Source of the DNA: Neptunitalea lumnitzerae | Lineage (GTDB): Bacteria > Bacteroidota > Bacteroidia > Flavobacteriales > Flavobacteriaceae | Direction: 5' to 3' | NCBI RefSeq assembly: GCF_027924185.1 | Contig: NZ_BRVO01000001.1 | Coordinates: 1,364,001 to 1,428,000, forward strand | Length of the DNA: 64,000 bases | Shown here: piece by piece, positions 19,781-31,040 of the stretch | How positions within the stretch are numbered: the first letter of the stretch is position 1 | Layout: each line of letters opens with the position of its first letter | Translations under genes and position numbers: made by a program | The notes under the pieces: generated by a model | Told to the model about the DNA's origin: nothing | Seen by the model: only the letters and a program-made list of their open reading frames with translations | Databases searched by the model: none

Positions 19781-19897
19781 ATGAAAGTAAGAGCATCACT
19801 AAAAAAGAGAAGTCCCGAGTGCAAAATTGTGCGTCGTAAGGGGAGATTGTACGTAATTAACAAAAAGAATCCTAGATTTAAACAAAGACAAGGATAA
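19781..19897 (+). CDS. rpmJ: 50S ribosomal protein bL36, zinc-free form
   Basis: The product has 38 residues ([20 protein letters not shown], ending NPRFKQRQG). The usual zinc ligands, three cysteines and one histidine, are reduced to a single Cys14, the histidine position being Phe. It is therefore the zinc-independent variant. The gene is complete, between infA and rpsM; its stop is two bases before rpsM. Confidence 0.98.
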   Translation: MKVRASLKKRSPECKIVRRKGRLYVINKKNPRFKQRQG

Positions 19898-19899
19898 TT

Positions 19900-20274
19900 A
19901 TGGCTAGAATCGCAGGTGTAGATATACCAAATAACAAAAGAGGTGTTATATCTTTAACATATATCTTTGGTATAGGAAAAAGTAGAGCTAAAGAAATTTT
20001 AGAAACAGCTCAAGTAGACGAAAGTAAAAAAGTATCAGATTGGAATGACGACGAAACAGGTCGTATCCGTGATGCTGTAGGTGCTTTCACAATCGAAGGT
20101 GAATTACGTTCAGAAGTTCAGTTAAACATTAAACGTTTAATGGATATCGGATGTCAAAGAGGTATTCGTCATAGAGCAGGCTTACCATTACGTGGTCAGC
20201 GTACTAAGAATAACTCAAGAACTAGAAAAGGTAAAAGAAAAACTGTTGCTAACAAGAAAAAAGCAACTAAATAA
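19900..20274 (+). CDS. rpsM: 30S ribosomal protein uS13
   Basis: This 124-residue head protein ([20 protein letters not shown]) has the [14 protein letters not shown] helix-hairpin region and the [19 protein letters not shown] motif contacting P-site tRNA. It begins the segment equivalent to the alpha operon (rpsM-rpsK-rpsD-rpoA-rplQ). Confidence 0.99.
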   Translation: MARIAGVDIPNNKRGVISLTYIFGIGKSRAKEILETAQVDESKKVSDWNDDETGRIRDAVGAFTIEGELRSEVQLNIKRLMDIGCQRGIRHRAGLPLRGQRTKNNSRTRKGKRKTVANKKKATK

Positions 20275-20287
20275 TAAGTAGTTAACA

Positions 20288-20686
20288 ATGGCAAAGTCGA
20301 ATAAAACTGCAAAAACTTCTAAAAAGCGTAAAGTTATAGTAGAATCAGTTGGTGAGGCACACATTTCTGCTACTTTTAATAACATCATCATCTCTTTAAC
20401 TAATAAAAAGGGTGATGTTATTTCTTGGTCATCAGCTGGTAAAATGGGCTTCAGAGGTTCTAAGAAGAACACTCCTTATGCTGCTCAGGTAGCTGCTGAA
20501 GATGCTGCTAAAGTTGCAAATGAAGCTGGTTTACGTAAAGTAAAAGTTTTTGTTAAGGGACCTGGAAATGGTAGAGAATCTGCAATCAGATCTTTACACA
20601 ATACAGGAATTGAAGTAACAGAAATTATTGACGTTACTCCATTACCACACAACGGATGTCGTCCTCCTAAAAGACGTAGAGTTTAA
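20288..20686 (+). CDS. rpsK: 30S ribosomal protein uS11
   Basis: This 132-residue platform protein has the conserved [20 protein letters not shown] and the ending [17 protein letters not shown]. An 84-base structured leader separates it from rpsD. Confidence 0.99.
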   Translation: MAKSNKTAKTSKKRKVIVESVGEAHISATFNNIIISLTNKKGDVISWSSAGKMGFRGSKKNTPYAAQVAAEDAAKVANEAGLRKVKVFVKGPGNGRESAIRSLHNTGIEVTEIIDVTPLPHNGCRPPKRRRV

Positions 20687-20702
20687 TAAATTATTGTAAC
20701 CT

Positions 20703-20757
20703 TTAAGGGCGCTGATACGATTATCGAAGGATAGCCTTAATTCATAATCGCCCTTAA
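20703..20757 (+). ncRNA. uS4-type ribosomal leader before rpsD
   Basis: The rpsK-rpsD gap folds into a perfect 9-bp stem (20703-20711 with 20749-20757) enclosing 37 bases. These include an AAGG/CCTT hairpin (20727-20730 with 20735-20738) and an alternative GATTAT/ATAATC pairing (20719-20724 with 20744-20749) that competes at the base of the stem. Structured leaders preceding rpsD and bound by uS4 are known or predicted in several bacterial groups including Flavobacteriia. The position and structure fit that class; the exact family assignment is from memory. Confidence 0.6.
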
Positions 20758-20770
20758 TAAATTTTATAAA

Positions 20771-21376
20771 ATGGCAAGATATACTGGTCCAAAAACTAAA
20801 ATTGCTCGTAAGTTTGGTGAAGCAATTTTTGGAGAAGATAAATCTTTTGAAAAAAGAAATTATCCTCCAGGTCAACACGGTAACAACCGTAGAAGAGGTA
20901 AAAAATCTGAATACGCAATCCAGTTAATGGAGAAGCAGAAAGCTAAGTATACTTACGGTATCTTAGAGCGTCAGTTCAGAAACCTTTTCGAAAAAGCTAA
21001 CCGTAGCAAAGGTGTTACTGGTGAAGTTTTACTTCAATTATGTGAATCTCGTTTAGATAATGTAGTTTACAGAATGGGTGTTGCTCCTTCAAGAAGAGGT
21101 GCACGTCAATTAGTTTCTCACCGTCACATTACTGTAAACGGAGAGATCGTAAACATTCCTTCATATTCTTTAAAAGCTGGAGATGTTGTTGGAGTAAGAG
21201 AAAAATCTAAATCTTTAGAGGTAATAGAGAATGCATTAGCTGCAAATAGTACTGTTTACGAATGGATTACATGGAATACGGAGAAGAAAGAAGGTACTTA
21301 TGTAGCAGTTCCTGAAAGACTTCAGATTCCTGAAAACATTAAAGAACAGTTAATCGTCGAGTTATACTCTAAATAA
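20771..21376 (+). CDS. rpsD: 30S ribosomal protein uS4
   Basis: This 201-residue assembly-initiating protein has an S4 RNA-binding domain (about 92-155: [20 protein letters not shown], then [20 protein letters not shown]). It is the autoregulator of alpha operons in other bacteria. The leader directly upstream supports such feedback here, acting on rpsD and perhaps on rpoA and rplQ downstream. Confidence 0.99.
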   Translation: MARYTGPKTKIARKFGEAIFGEDKSFEKRNYPPGQHGNNRRRGKKSEYAIQLMEKQKAKYTYGILERQFRNLFEKANRSKGVTGEVLLQLCESRLDNVVYRMGVAPSRRGARQLVSHRHITVNGEIVNIPSYSLKAGDVVGVREKSKSLEVIENALAANSTVYEWITWNTEKKEGTYVAVPERLQIPENIKEQLIVELYSK

Positions 21377-21400
21377 TAAATAAAAGACAGCAGTCAAACT

Positions 21401-22393
21401 ATGGCATTATTTAATTTTCAAAAGCCCGATAAAGTTATAATGATCGATTCATCTGAGTTCGAAGGCAAATTTGAGTTTCGCCCTCTAGAACCAGGCTATG
21501 GATTGACCATTGGTAACGCTTTACGAAGAGTTCTATTATCTTCGCTTGAAGGGTTTGCTATCAGTTCGGTAAGAATTGATAAAGTAGAGCATGAGTTCTC
21601 TACCATTCCCGGAGTTGTAGAAGATGTTACAGAAATCATTCTTAACTTAAAACAAGTACGTTTTAAAAGACAGATTGAAGATATTGATAATGAAACAGTA
21701 TCTATTTCTGTAGGAGGTACAGAACAATTAACTGCTGGCGATTTCCAAAAGTTTATTTCCGGATTCCAGGTGTTAAATCCTGATTTAGTTATTTGTAATA
21801 TGGAATCTGATATTACAATAAACATGGAAATCACTATTGAGAAGGGTAGAGGGTATGTACCTGCAGATGAGAATAAGAAACCTAATTCTCCGCTAGGTGT
21901 TATTGCTACAGACTCTATCTATACTCCTGTGAAAAATGTTAAGTATAGTATAGAAAACTATCGTGTAGAGCAAAAAACTGACTATGAAAAGTTAGTTTTC
22001 GAAATTATTACAGATGGTTCTATTCATCCTAAAGATGCTTTAACTGAAGCTGCAAAAACATTGATTCATCACTTCATGTTATTCTCAGATGAGCGTATTA
22101 CTTTAGAGGCTGATGAAATTGCACAAACAGAAACTTATGACGAAGAGTCATTACATATGCGCCAGTTACTTAAAACTAAGTTGGTAGATATGGATCTTTC
22201 TGTGAGAGCATTAAATTGTTTAAAAGCTGCTGAAGTAGATACCTTAGGGGATTTAGTATCTTTTAATAAGAATGACTTGATGAAATTCCGAAACTTTGGT
22301 AAAAAATCTTTAACAGAGTTAGAAGAGCTTGTACATAACAAGAACTTACACTTCGGAATGGATTTATCAAAATATAAATTAGATAAAGATTAG
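21401..22393 (+). CDS. rpoA: DNA-directed RNA polymerase alpha subunit
   Basis: This 330-residue protein has an N-terminal assembly domain ([20 protein letters not shown]) and a C-terminal helix-hairpin-helix domain (about 250-325, [20 protein letters not shown]) that contacts DNA and regulators. It lies in the usual rpsD-rpoA-rplQ order, so polymerase alpha is co-transcribed with the ribosomal genes. Confidence 0.99.
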   Translation: MALFNFQKPDKVIMIDSSEFEGKFEFRPLEPGYGLTIGNALRRVLLSSLEGFAISSVRIDKVEHEFSTIPGVVEDVTEIILNLKQVRFKRQIEDIDNETVSISVGGTEQLTAGDFQKFISGFQVLNPDLVICNMESDITINMEITIEKGRGYVPADENKKPNSPLGVIATDSIYTPVKNVKYSIENYRVEQKTDYEKLVFEIITDGSIHPKDALTEAAKTLIHHFMLFSDERITLEADEIAQTETYDEESLHMRQLLKTKLVDMDLSVRALNCLKAAEVDTLGDLVSFNKNDLMKFRNFGKKSLTELEELVHNKNLHFGMDLSKYKLDKD

Positions 22394-22422
22394 CTGTTGG
22401 CTAAAGTGTAATACATAGGAAA

Positions 22423-22941
22423 ATGAGACACGGAAATAAAATTAATAATTTAGGAAGAAAAACTGCTCATAGAAAAGCTATGCTAGCTAATATGGCATGT
22501 TCTTTAATAGAGCATAAGCGTATTAATACTACAGTTGCCAAAGCTAAAGCGCTTAAGCAGTTTGTTGAGCCTCTAATTACTAAAGCAAAATCTGAAAATA
22601 ATCAAGAGATTGCTGGTAGTACTCACAACAGAAGAGTTGTATTTAGTCAGTTAAGAAGCAAAGAAGCAGTTACTGAATTATTTAGTACTGTTGCTGATAA
22701 AGTAGGAGAAAGACCAGGTGGATATACAAGAATTATTAAGCTTGGAAATCGTTTAGGTGATAACGCTGAAATGGCTTTAATTGAATTAGTAGATTTTAAC
22801 GAGCTATATAACGCTGGTAAACCTGCCAAGAAGAAAACTACTCGTAGAAGTAGATCTGCAAAGAAAGCTGAAGAAACTACTGTAGAAAATACTTCTGCAG
22901 ACGTTACTAACGAAGAAGCTACTGACAAAACAAATGAATAA
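22423..22941 (+). CDS. rplQ: 50S ribosomal protein bL17 with a C-terminal extension
   Basis: The conserved bL17 core ([20 protein letters not shown] to about residue 125) is followed by some 45 extra residues. The extension is first very basic ([13 protein letters not shown]) and then acidic and Ser/Thr-rich, and is probably disordered. Extensions of this type occur in Bacteroidota. It is the last gene of the superoperon and is followed by a strong terminator. Confidence 0.99.
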   Translation: MRHGNKINNLGRKTAHRKAMLANMACSLIEHKRINTTVAKAKALKQFVEPLITKAKSENNQEIAGSTHNRRVVFSQLRSKEAVTELFSTVADKVGERPGGYTRIIKLGNRLGDNAEMALIELVDFNELYNAGKPAKKKTTRRSRSAKKAEETTVENTSADVTNEEATDKTNE

Positions 22942-22968
22942 ATTTGTTTTTACATATTATTAAATTTT

Positions 22969-23000
22969 AAAAGGATAAACTTTTTAGTTTATCCTTTTTT
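22969..23000 (+). terminator. Terminator of the ribosomal superoperon
   Basis: A 13-bp stem (22969-22981 with 22986-22998), TTTT loop and a run of T follow rplQ. Nothing comparable occurs between rplC and this point, so it closes the superoperon. Confidence 0.9.
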
Positions 23001-23049
23001 TTGTGTTATTTTGTATAATATTTCAAACATTACTTTTAGAACTATTTAG

Positions 23050-25457
<2,408 letters not shown>

Positions 25458-25480
25458 TTTATTGTTCTTTTAGATATTTA

Positions 25481-25507
25481 AAAGCCCCTTTTTGGGGCTT
25501 TTTTTAT
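25481..25507 (+). terminator. Terminator after eno
   Basis: A perfect 9-bp stem AAAAGCCCC/GGGGCTTTT with a five-T loop and trailing T-tract ends the carA-eno transcript. Confidence 0.92.
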
Positions 25508-25624
25508 TTGCAAACGTTAAAGTTTTGCATTTAATATTTTTTTAATACAAAATGGGTTTTTTATTTAATTTATAATCAATACTTTAACGTAGTAGTTAGT
25601 CATGATTCAAAAACCCGTTTTAGT

Positions 25625-27241
25625 TTGCAACGAAATTTTCTATTTGTTTCCGCCGAAAATGACGCCATACCTGCCTGTAAAGCAGGAGGAATGGGCGATG
25701 TAGTTAGAGATATACCCAGACATATTGCAGAGTCTGGAGATAGTGTGCATGTGCTTACACCTGCTTATGGAAGATTGCATAAGAAAGGTGCATTTTTACA
25801 AGAACTTCATTTTATTTACCGTGGGCAACCTACTACCGCTTTTTTATACGAGGTGCAAGGTAAAAGACCAGTGGCAAACATTAAGCATTATGTGATTGAT
25901 CATCCTGATATAAAATCTGGAAACATAGCAGATATTTATATGAATGATTTTACACAACCCTTCTTTACAGATGCCTGTACATTCTCTTTGTTTTGTGTTG
26001 CAGCAGCAGAAGCAATTAAGGAAGATGCGTTTAAAAAACTTGATATAGTACACTTGCACGATTGGCATACAAGTTTAATGTTGTTTTTAAGAAGGTACCA
26101 TTACGATTATAAGGATCCTTTAGAAAAAATTAGATTTGTTTATTCTATTCATAACTTAGCTATTCAAGGGATACGCCCTTTTGATGGTAATTACTCTTCT
26201 TTAAAAGCGTTCTTTCCTTATGTAGATTATAATGAGGAAGAATTGAAAGACCCAAGATACCCAGATTGTATTAATTTAATGGCATTGGGTATTCGTTTTG
26301 CCGATACTGTACATACCGTTTCAGACTCCTATAAAGAGAATATACAACAGCCTAGTAACTTTCCGCACTTTATTGGAGGCGAAGGATTAGAAGAAGACTT
26401 AAAGAATGCACAGGAAGAAGATAGATTGTTTGGAATTTTAAATGGTTGCAATTATAAAAACTACACTACGGTTAGAAGAGGTAAGTTGTATCCGCACGCG
26501 CTAAGAGCGCTGCTAGCAGGTATGGAAGATCAGGAAAAAGCTTATAAGCACGAGTTTTTAAGACATACTTCCGAAAAGGTTATAGCGTTGGTAGAAAAAA
26601 AGCCAGCATTTATCTGTAGTAGCGTAGCTAGACTTACTGAGCAGAAGTTTTACTTTTTTAAAGAAGATCCTGCCCTTTTAGAAAGTATGCTTAGAAGATT
26701 GAAAAAAGATAATGGAGTATATATATTATTAGGTACTGGCGCACCAGATTATGAAGAACTTTTTAGAAGTTTTAGTTATGCGCATGAAAATTTCATTTTT
26801 ATCAATATTCAATCTGAAGAAGTTATTGACTCTCTATATCTAGAGTCTAATGTATACTTAATGCCAAGTTTGTTTGAGCCATGTGGTATTAGTCAAATGC
26901 TAGCCATGCGTAATGGGCAACCCTGTATGGTGCACAACACAGGTGGATTAAAGGATACTGTAATACATAACAAAACCGGCTTTGTATTTGGAGGCGAAAC
27001 TTTTGAAGAGAAGAAGATTAATTTTATGCAGGTGTTTGATGCCTTATTGATACTTTTCTTTGAAAATAAAGACAAATGGAGAGCTATTTCTAGAGAAGCA
27101 AAGAAGCAAAAATTCACTTGGCAGAGTTCTGTTAAGTTATATTATTCGTTGTTGTATAAAATAACTTACAACGTTCCGCAAACAGAAAAGTCTAAAGCTA
27201 GAAGAACCAAAAAAAACACTGATGAGAATGTTATGAAATAA
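25625..27241 (+). CDS. Glycogen/starch synthase family glycosyltransferase
   Basis: The product has about 538 residues of the GT5 family, which adds glucose from ADP- or UDP-glucose to alpha-1,4-glucan. The donor-binding KAGGMGDVV loop starts at Lys19, followed by HLHDWHTSL (catalytic histidine region), a C-terminal Rossmann domain with SSVARLTEQKFYFF, and the acceptor/donor loop MPSLFEPCGISQM. The start is taken as TTG at 25625, because the conserved N-terminus FLFVSAENDAIP begins directly there and no in-frame ATG lies upstream. The basic C-terminal tail (about 520-538) looks unstructured. It stands alone, with no branching enzyme or GlgC next to it. Confidence 0.88.
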   Translation: MQRNFLFVSAENDAIPACKAGGMGDVVRDIPRHIAESGDSVHVLTPAYGRLHKKGAFLQELHFIYRGQPTTAFLYEVQGKRPVANIKHYVIDHPDIKSGNIADIYMNDFTQPFFTDACTFSLFCVAAAEAIKEDAFKKLDIVHLHDWHTSLMLFLRRYHYDYKDPLEKIRFVYSIHNLAIQGIRPFDGNYSSLKAFFPYVDYNEEELKDPRYPDCINLMALGIRFADTVHTVSDSYKENIQQPSNFPHFIGGEGLEEDLKNAQEEDRLFGILNGCNYKNYTTVRRGKLYPHALRALLAGMEDQEKAYKHEFLRHTSEKVIALVEKKPAFICSSVARLTEQKFYFFKEDPALLESMLRRLKKDNGVYILLGTGAPDYEELFRSFSYAHENFIFINIQSEEVIDSLYLESNVYLMPSLFEPCGISQMLAMRNGQPCMVHNTGGLKDTVIHNKTGFVFGGETFEEKKINFMQVFDALLILFFENKDKWRAISREAKKQKFTWQSSVKLYYSLLYKITYNVPQTEKSKARRTKKNTDENVMK

Positions 27242-27300
27242 TTAACATATTATATTGTAATTTAGCAAAGAACGATTCAAATACACAATTCAATTCAGTT

Positions 27301-27308
27301 TATTTTTG
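27301..27308 (+). promoter_or_regulatory. Promoter -7 box of gltA
   Basis: TATTTTTG matches TAnnTTTG and gives a leader of about 55 bases before the gltA ATG. Confidence 0.45.
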
Positions 27309-27369
27309 TAAATTCGCAATAATTAAAAATCTTTTATAAAATACTTCACTAAAACTATTAAATAATAAA

Positions 27370-28653
27370 ATGTCAGATAAAGCAACGTTAGAATTCAATG
27401 GCGAGAAATATGAGTTTCCAGTTATCAAAGGAACCGAAAACGAATTAGCTATTGATATTAAAACACTACGTGCTGGTTCAGGTATAATTACAATTGACCC
27501 CGGATACAAAAACACAGGAGCTTGTGAGAGTGCAATTACGTATTTGGACGGTGAAAAAGGTATTTTGAGATATAGAGGTTACTCTATTGAAGACCTTGCT
27601 GAGAAAGCTACCTTTTTAGAAGTGATATACCTTCTTATTTTTGGAGAATTACCAACAGCGGACCAGCTGAAGAAATTTAAGTCAGATATAGATGATGAGG
27701 CTATTGTTGATCAAGATATGAAAAAGATCATTGATGGTTTCCCTAAGTATGCCCACCCAATGGGAGTACTTTCATCTTTAACTAGTGCATTAATTGCATT
27801 TAATCCTTCATCGGTTAATGTAGCTTCTGAGGAAGAAATGTATAAAGCTATTGTAAAGCTTTTAGCTAAATTCCCAATATTAGTTGCATGGACTTACCAT
27901 AAAAGAACCGGATTACCTTTAGATTATGGTGATGCGCGCTTAGGATATGTAGAGAACTTCGCTAAAATGATGTTCCAGAAGCCTAACCGTGTGTACGAAC
28001 AAGATCAGGTGGTAATTGATGCTTTACAAAAGCTTTTAATATTACACGCAGACCATGAGCAAAACTGTTCTACTTCTACCGTTAGAATCGTAGGATCTTC
28101 TCATGCAGGTCTATTCGCTTCTATCTCTGCTGGTATTTCTGCGCTTTGGGGACCATTACATGGTGGTGCTAACCAGGCGGTATTAGAAATGCTGGAAGCT
28201 ATTAAAGCAGATGGTGGTGATACTAAAAAGTACATGGCGAAAGCTAAGGATAAAGATGATCCGTTCCGTTTAATGGGATTCGGACACAGAGTTTATAAAA
28301 ACTTTGATCCTCGTGCTAGAATCATCAAAAAAGCAGCAGACGAAGTGTTAGAAAGCTTAGGAGTTAACGATCCTATTTTAGATATAGCTAAAGGTTTAGA
28401 AAAAGAAGCTTTAGAAGATCCGTACTTCGTAGATAGAAAATTATACCCGAATGTAGATTTCTATTCAGGTATTATTTACAGAGCTTTAGGTATACCTGTT
28501 GAAATGTTTACTGTTATGTTTGCATTAGGTAGACTACCTGGATGGATTTCTCAGTGGAGAGAGATGCGCTTAAGAGGGGAACCAATAGGACGCCCACGCC
28601 AAGTGTACATTGGAGAAAATGCCAGAGATTATAAAGATTTAGCTGATAGATAG
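27370..28653 (+). CDS. gltA: Citrate synthase
   Basis: This 427-residue type II (hexameric-length) enzyme condenses acetyl-CoA with oxaloacetate in the TCA cycle. Catalytic regions are visible: GPLHGGANQAV with its histidine, LMGFGHRVYKNFDPRA with the second histidine, and YPNVDFYSG with the aspartate. A terminator directly follows, so the gene is probably transcribed alone. Confidence 0.98.
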   Translation: MSDKATLEFNGEKYEFPVIKGTENELAIDIKTLRAGSGIITIDPGYKNTGACESAITYLDGEKGILRYRGYSIEDLAEKATFLEVIYLLIFGELPTADQLKKFKSDIDDEAIVDQDMKKIIDGFPKYAHPMGVLSSLTSALIAFNPSSVNVASEEEMYKAIVKLLAKFPILVAWTYHKRTGLPLDYGDARLGYVENFAKMMFQKPNRVYEQDQVVIDALQKLLILHADHEQNCSTSTVRIVGSSHAGLFASISAGISALWGPLHGGANQAVLEMLEAIKADGGDTKKYMAKAKDKDDPFRLMGFGHRVYKNFDPRARIIKKAADEVLESLGVNDPILDIAKGLEKEALEDPYFVDRKLYPNVDFYSGIIYRALGIPVEMFTVMFALGRLPGWISQWREMRLRGEPIGRPRQVYIGENARDYKDLADR

Positions 28654-28672
28654 TATTTGAAGCTAACGATAT

Positions 28673-28708
28673 AAAAAAAGCCTTGCTAACATTAGCAAGG
28701 CTTTTTTT
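28673..28708 (+). terminator. Terminator after gltA, abutting the next promoter
   Basis: An AAAAAAAGCCTTGCT arm pairs with AGCAAGGCTTTTTTT (core 28680-28687 with 28694-28701). The last T of the tract is also the first base of the following -7 box. Confidence 0.9.
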
Positions 28709-28715
28709 ATATTTG
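28708..28715 (+). promoter_or_regulatory. Promoter -7 box of the amidinohydrolase pair
   Basis: TATATTTG fits TAnnTTTG and lies 20 bases before the ATG at 28736. The corresponding -33 region would fall inside the gltA terminator stem. Confidence 0.6.
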
Positions 28716-28735
28716 CCCTATTGCAAAAGAAGATT

Positions 28736-29650
28736 ATGCTAGATTTACATATACAAAACGAAACATCCCGATTAAAAGCTGTAGTTCTTGGTACAGCAGA
28801 GAGTATTGGTCCGGAACCTACACTAGAAGAAGCGTACGACCCAAAATCTAAAGAACATATACTTGCAGGTACGTATCCTGTAGAGGCGGATATGGTAAAA
28901 GAAATGGATGCTTTTAATAAAGTATTCGAAAAATATAACGTAGAAGTTTACAGACCTAAACTTATTACTGATTATAATCAGATTTTTGCACGTGATATCG
29001 CTTTTGTAATTGAAGACTTATTTATAAAAGCTAACATATTACCTGAAAGAGAACAAGAGTTAGATGCTTTACAGTATTTAATAGACCAGATAGACCCATC
29101 TAAAGTGATTACACCACCAGAGGAAGTACACATTGAAGGGGGAGATGTAATGCCTTGGAACGACCATATTTTTATTGGTACCTATAAAGGTAGTGATTAC
29201 AAAAACTACATTACTGCCAGAACAAACCAATATGGAGTAGATTTTATTAAGGAACTTTTTCCAAATAAAATAGTAAAGGAGTTTGATTTAGTAAAGTCTA
29301 AAATTGAACCTAGAGATAATGCCTTGCATTTAGATTGTTGTTTTCAGCCTATTGGGAAAGATAAAGGAATCATACACAAAAGCGGATTTAGAGAAGAAGG
29401 AGATTATATGTACTTGGTTGATTTGTTTGGTAAAGAAAACCTATTTCATATAGATAGAGAAGAAATGTACCATATGTATAGCAATGTGTTTTCTATAGAT
29501 ACCGATGTGGTAGTTTCTGAACGTAATTTTACAAGATTGAATAATTGGTTGAGAGATCATGGAATGACCGTTGAGGAAATTCCGTATGCTGAAATTTCTA
29601 AGCAAGAAGGATTGTTAAGATGTTCTACCATGCCATTAATTAGAGAATAA
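28736..29650 (+). CDS. Amidinotransferase-fold hydrolase (dimethylargininase/arginine deiminase-like)
   Basis: From the ATG at 28736 the product has 304 residues. A TTG 15 bases earlier is possible but sits at the predicted transcription start. The superfamily triad is visible: an acidic EGGD (134-137), HLD at 198-200 and Cys296 in the C-terminal LLRCSTM. Such enzymes hydrolyse guanidino groups, for example arginine to citrulline or methylarginine to citrulline. Two bases separate it from a CtlX-type relative, suggesting joint work on arginine/citrulline-type compounds. The exact substrate cannot be set from sequence. Confidence 0.82.
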   Translation: MLDLHIQNETSRLKAVVLGTAESIGPEPTLEEAYDPKSKEHILAGTYPVEADMVKEMDAFNKVFEKYNVEVYRPKLITDYNQIFARDIAFVIEDLFIKANILPEREQELDALQYLIDQIDPSKVITPPEEVHIEGGDVMPWNDHIFIGTYKGSDYKNYITARTNQYGVDFIKELFPNKIVKEFDLVKSKIEPRDNALHLDCCFQPIGKDKGIIHKSGFREEGDYMYLVDLFGKENLFHIDREEMYHMYSNVFSIDTDVVVSERNFTRLNNWLRDHGMTVEEIPYAEISKQEGLLRCSTMPLIRE

Positions 29651-29652
29651 AA

Positions 29653-30588
29653 ATGTCACAAATAACAAATACAGTACTAATGGTTCGTCCTGCAAAGTTT
29701 AGGATGAATGAGCAAACCGCAGTAAACAACTATTTTCAGGAAAACCTGGAAGCAAAGCAAGAAGAGGTTGCAAAAAATGCTATAGAGGAGTTTGATACTT
29801 TTGTACAAAAGTTAAAAATGGTAGGGGTAGAAGTAATTGTTGTAGACGATACCGAAACACCAGATACACCTGATGCTGTTTTTCCAAATAACTGGATTTC
29901 TTTTCATGAGAATGGAGATATAGGGGTATACCCAATGTTTGCAGAAAACAGAAGGTTAGAGCGTAGAGAAGATGTGTTTAGTATGGTAGAAGCACGTGGT
30001 TACCATATCAACCAAATTATAGATTATACAGAGGCTGAAGAAGAAGAAATTTATTTAGAAGGAACAGGGAGCATTATTTTAGACCGTGTACATAAAATTG
30101 CTTATTGTGCTTTATCGGCTAGAGCAGATGAAGATTTGTTTATAGAGTTTTGTGAAGATTTTGAATATGCACCTGTGATTTTTAATGCTTACCAAACGGT
30201 AGATGGAAAGCGTATGCCAATTTATCATACCAATGTGATGATGGCTATAGCAGAAACTTTTGCGGTTATTTGTCTTGATACCATAGATGATAAAAAGGAA
30301 AAGAAAGCGGTAGTTAAGCAGCTTAAAGAAAGTGGTAAAGAGGTAATTGCAATTACCGAAGCTCAAATGCACCAATTTGCAGGTAATATGTTGCAGGTAA
30401 TGGGAAACGATAACAGACCGTTTTTAGTAATGAGTAGTACTGCCTATAATAGTTTAACCAAAGCCCAAATTGGTGCTATTGAAAAGCATTGTGCTATTTT
30501 ACATACCGATTTAAATACGATTGAAACCTGTGGAGGTGGAAGCGCACGCTGTATGTTGGCAGAGGTGTTTTTACCAAAGGAGGTATAA
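29653..30588 (+). CDS. ctlX: CtlX-type citrulline hydrolase, amidinotransferase fold
   Basis: This 311-residue protein has the pattern of the family called citrulline utilization hydrolase CtlX: MVRPAKFRMNEQTAVNNYFQ at the start, PDAVFPNNWISF (74-84), YLEGTGSIILDR and a C-terminal GGGSARCM with the probable nucleophile Cys300. It would turn a ureido or guanidino substrate such as citrulline towards ornithine. It sits two bases behind the other amidinohydrolase and 44 before an Rrf2 regulator. The specific substrate is an inference from the family name. Confidence 0.8.
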   Translation: MSQITNTVLMVRPAKFRMNEQTAVNNYFQENLEAKQEEVAKNAIEEFDTFVQKLKMVGVEVIVVDDTETPDTPDAVFPNNWISFHENGDIGVYPMFAENRRLERREDVFSMVEARGYHINQIIDYTEAEEEEIYLEGTGSIILDRVHKIAYCALSARADEDLFIEFCEDFEYAPVIFNAYQTVDGKRMPIYHTNVMMAIAETFAVICLDTIDDKKEKKAVVKQLKESGKEVIAITEAQMHQFAGNMLQVMGNDNRPFLVMSSTAYNSLTKAQIGAIEKHCAILHTDLNTIETCGGGSARCMLAEVFLPKEV

Positions 30589-30620
30589 TTAATTAGATAG
30601 GGGTAAAAAAATAAAATAGG

Positions 30621-30628
30621 TATCTTTA
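30621..30628 (+). promoter_or_regulatory. Promoter -7 box of the Rrf2 gene
   Basis: TATCTTTA is one base off TAnnTTTG. It ends four bases before the ATG, so the transcript may start at the start codon, giving a leaderless mRNA. Confidence 0.4.
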
Positions 30629-30632
30629 CAGT

Positions 30633-31040
30633 ATGCTTTCTAAAAAAACAAAATACGGCTTAAAGGCACTGGCAAATTTGGCTAAAAAAGGAAAAGGGAC
30701 ACCAGTTCTAATTTCTCAGATAGCACAAGAAGAAAATATTTCCAAAAAGTTTTTAGAATCTATTTTATTACAACTAAAAAACAATGGTTTTTTAGGCTCT
30801 AAGATGGGTAAAGGAGGAGGCTATTATTTACTAAAAGAGCCGGCAGAAATAAAGTTAGCCTCCATGTACCGTATTCTAGAAGGGCCTATTGCATTGCTTC
30901 CGTGTGTTAGTTTAAATTACTACGAAAAATGTGATGACTGCAAAAGTGAAGAAACCTGTATGCTTAATAAAGTTATGATAGAGGTTAGAGATAATACACT
31001 TTGCGTTCTAGAAAATAAAACCTTAGCCGATCTTATTTAG
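30633..31040 (+). CDS. Rrf2-family transcriptional regulator
   Basis: This 135-residue regulator has a winged-helix start (MLSKKTKYGLKALANLAKKG), recognition helix region ENISKKFLESILLQLKNNG and wing GSKMGKGGGYYL. Four cysteines at 91, 100, 103 and 109 (C-x8-C-x2-C-x5-C) could hold an iron-sulfur cluster as in IscR or NsrR. No sulfur or Fe-S operon is adjacent, so its target is unknown. Its 3' end overlaps the convergent DUF2867 gene by eight bases. Confidence 0.9.
   Translation: MLSKKTKYGLKALANLAKKGKGTPVLISQIAQEENISKKFLESILLQLKNNGFLGSKMGKGGGYYLLKEPAEIKLASMYRILEGPIALLPCVSLNYYEKCDDCKSEETCMLNKVMIEVRDNTLCVLENKTLADLI

Noticed and set aside
30578-30588. AAAGGAGGT, a perfect Shine-Dalgarno complement, at the end of ctlX
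   Set aside because: It encodes the last residues KEV of CtlX and no start codon follows within a useful distance; the next gene starts about 45 bases later.
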